A stretch of DNA of 5,310 bases from Desulfobacteraceae bacterium (GTDB lineage: Bacteria > Desulfobacterota > Desulfobacteria > Desulfobacterales > Desulfosalsimonadaceae), in NCBI GenBank assembly GCA_024636355.1, contig JAGXHH010000205.1, forward strand, positions 1 through 5,310. The letters are read 5' to 3'. Within the stretch, counting starts at the first letter, position 1. Every line of letters begins with the position of its first letter. The notes under the pieces were generated by a model. It worked only from the letters and a program-made list of their open reading frames with translations. It was not told where the DNA came from and did no database searches. The position numbers and the translations under genes were made by a program. Shown here piece by piece: positions 4,527-5,310 of this stretch.

Positions 4527-5225
4527 ATGACAGACGGGAAAAAAAAGGGAAGGCCCCGGATATTGTTTTTTGATTTGAACGAGACCCTTCTCGACCTTTC
4601 GGAAGTGAGGGAATCGGTGAAAAATGCGTTCGAGGGCAGAAACGAACTGGTGCCGCTCTGGTTTTCATCCCTGCTCCACTATTCCCTCGTGGCAACGGTT
4701 GCGGGCCAGTTCAAGCCGTTCGATGAAATAGGGATTTCCGCCATGATGATGGTGGCACGGAGCAACGGGCTTGATCTGTCTGAAGACCGGGCCCGGGAAG
4801 CGATCCAGCCTATCATGTCGGCGCCCCCGCACCCGGATGCGCTCCCGGCCTTAAAGCGCCTGAAGGATGCGGAATTCCAGATCGGCCTGCTGACCAATTC
4901 ATTTCAAAAAGTGATGGAGCGTCAACTGGAAAACGCCGGTCTTGCGGGAATGTTTCACATTAACCTGAGCGTCGAGGAAGCCGGAATTTACAAACCCCAC
5001 CGGGATATCTACGGATGGGCTGCGAGCCGGGTGGGAAAATGGCCGGATGCCTGCATGATGATAGCGGCCCACGGCTGGGATGTGGCCGGTGCGCTCTGGA
5101 ACGGCATGCGGGCCGCATTTGTGGCACGACCCGGTCAGGAGCTTTATCCCCTCGCACCCGTGCCGGAGATCGTGGAACCGGATCTGGAAGGCGTGGCCAA
5201 CCGGCTGATCGAGATGGGGGAATAA
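4527..5225 (+). CDS. HAD-superfamily hydrolase, haloacid dehalogenase type II-like
   Basis: The 232-residue protein aligns along its length with L-2-haloacid dehalogenases. Motif I is FFDLNETLLD with nucleophile Asp16 and Thr20. Motif II is LLTNSF (Thr123-Asn124-Ser125). Motif III is IYKPHRDIY, with Lys156 and Tyr162. Motif IV is AAHGWDVAGA with Asp185, followed by AAFVARPG. Compared with the Pseudomonas L-DEX enzyme as recalled, the halide/carboxylate-binding Arg41 is Phe46 (PLWFSSLLHYS), Ser175 is Ala180 and Asn177 is His182. Glycine of the DxxGT motif is glutamate (DLNET). The fold and nucleophile are kept, but true dehalogenation is doubtful; phosphatase or another hydrolase activity is equally likely. 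The start is fixed by GGAGG at 4516-4520, 6 nt upstream; an ATG at 4522 runs into a stop at once. A lysine-rich N-terminus (KKKGRPR) precedes the first strand. Confidence 0.88.
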   Translation: MTDGKKKGRPRILFFDLNETLLDLSEVRESVKNAFEGRNELVPLWFSSLLHYSLVATVAGQFKPFDEIGISAMMMVARSNGLDLSEDRAREAIQPIMSAPPHPDALPALKRLKDAEFQIGLLTNSFQKVMERQLENAGLAGMFHINLSVEEAGIYKPHRDIYGWAASRVGKWPDACMMIAAHGWDVAGALWNGMRAAFVARPGQELYPLAPVPEIVEPDLEGVANRLIEMGE

Positions 5226-5229
5226 GGGC

Positions 5230-5262
5230 AGGAGCCAGAATCCAGGAGCCAGAATCCAGAAG
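5230..5262 (+). repeat. Heptamer array AGGAGCC/AGAATCC downstream of the HAD gene
   Basis: Four consecutive 7-nt units, AGGAGCC, AGAATCC, AGGAGCC, AGAATCC (5230-5257), are followed by AGAAG, starting 4 nt after the HAD stop codon. The units match those in the palindrome at 3344-3466, so this is the third occurrence in the window. The remaining 48 bp to the window edge show no gene or other structure. Confidence 0.75.
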
Positions 5263-5310
5263 TTAAGAACCTTCCAAACTCCGTGATGAAGAACTTTTCC
5301 GAATTATGCA

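Overview
The window looks like ordinary chromosomal DNA of a moderately GC-rich bacterium. It has five protein genes with clear Shine-Dalgarno sites, separated by repeat-rich intergenic regions. The gene mix (B12-binding radical SAM protein, methylenetetrahydrofolate-reductase-like protein, 4-residue-tetrad aldo/keto reductase, type II HAD protein, patatin-like protein) and the dispersed AGAATCC-type heptamer arrays fit an anaerobic proteobacterium-like lineage, perhaps Desulfobacterota. That placement is an inference with low confidence. No rRNA, tRNA, CRISPR array or complete transposase is visible.

Layout. Positions 1-940 (minus) hold the N-terminal 313 residues of a B12-binding radical SAM protein that runs off the left edge. 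A short divergent promoter region (941-1099) separates it from a patatin-like lipid hydrolase (1100-2188, plus). Next comes a 350-bp convergent intergenic region (2189-2538) packed with nested inverted repeats. The key structure there is a 134-bp element with perfect 17-bp terminal inverted repeats, flanked by 9-10-bp direct repeats. It carries an inverted pair of GTAG-type REP palindromes inside it, and a second, different REP pair lies outside it. A short methylenetetrahydrofolate-reductase-like gene (2539-3318, minus) follows. It is separated by a 160-bp gap containing a long heptamer-built palindrome (3344-3466) from an aldo/keto reductase gene (3479-4333, minus). After a 193-bp AT-rich divergent region comes a HAD-superfamily gene of the type II haloacid dehalogenase family (4527-5225, plus). 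The window ends in another copy of the heptamer array (5230-5262).

How the genes relate. Only the aldo/keto reductase and the MTHFR-like gene share a strand and order that would allow co-transcription, and the palindrome between them may uncouple them. I see no convincing multi-gene pathway. The two metabolic outliers are the HAD protein, which lacks several residues needed for dehalogenation, and the MTHFR-like protein, which is short but keeps the recognised active-site positions. The most noteworthy material is non-coding: a MITE-like insertion with target-site duplication and nested REP pairs, a perfect 26-bp palindrome inside the radical SAM gene, and a DNA repeat that appears at both ends of the MTHFR-like gene in different reading frames.
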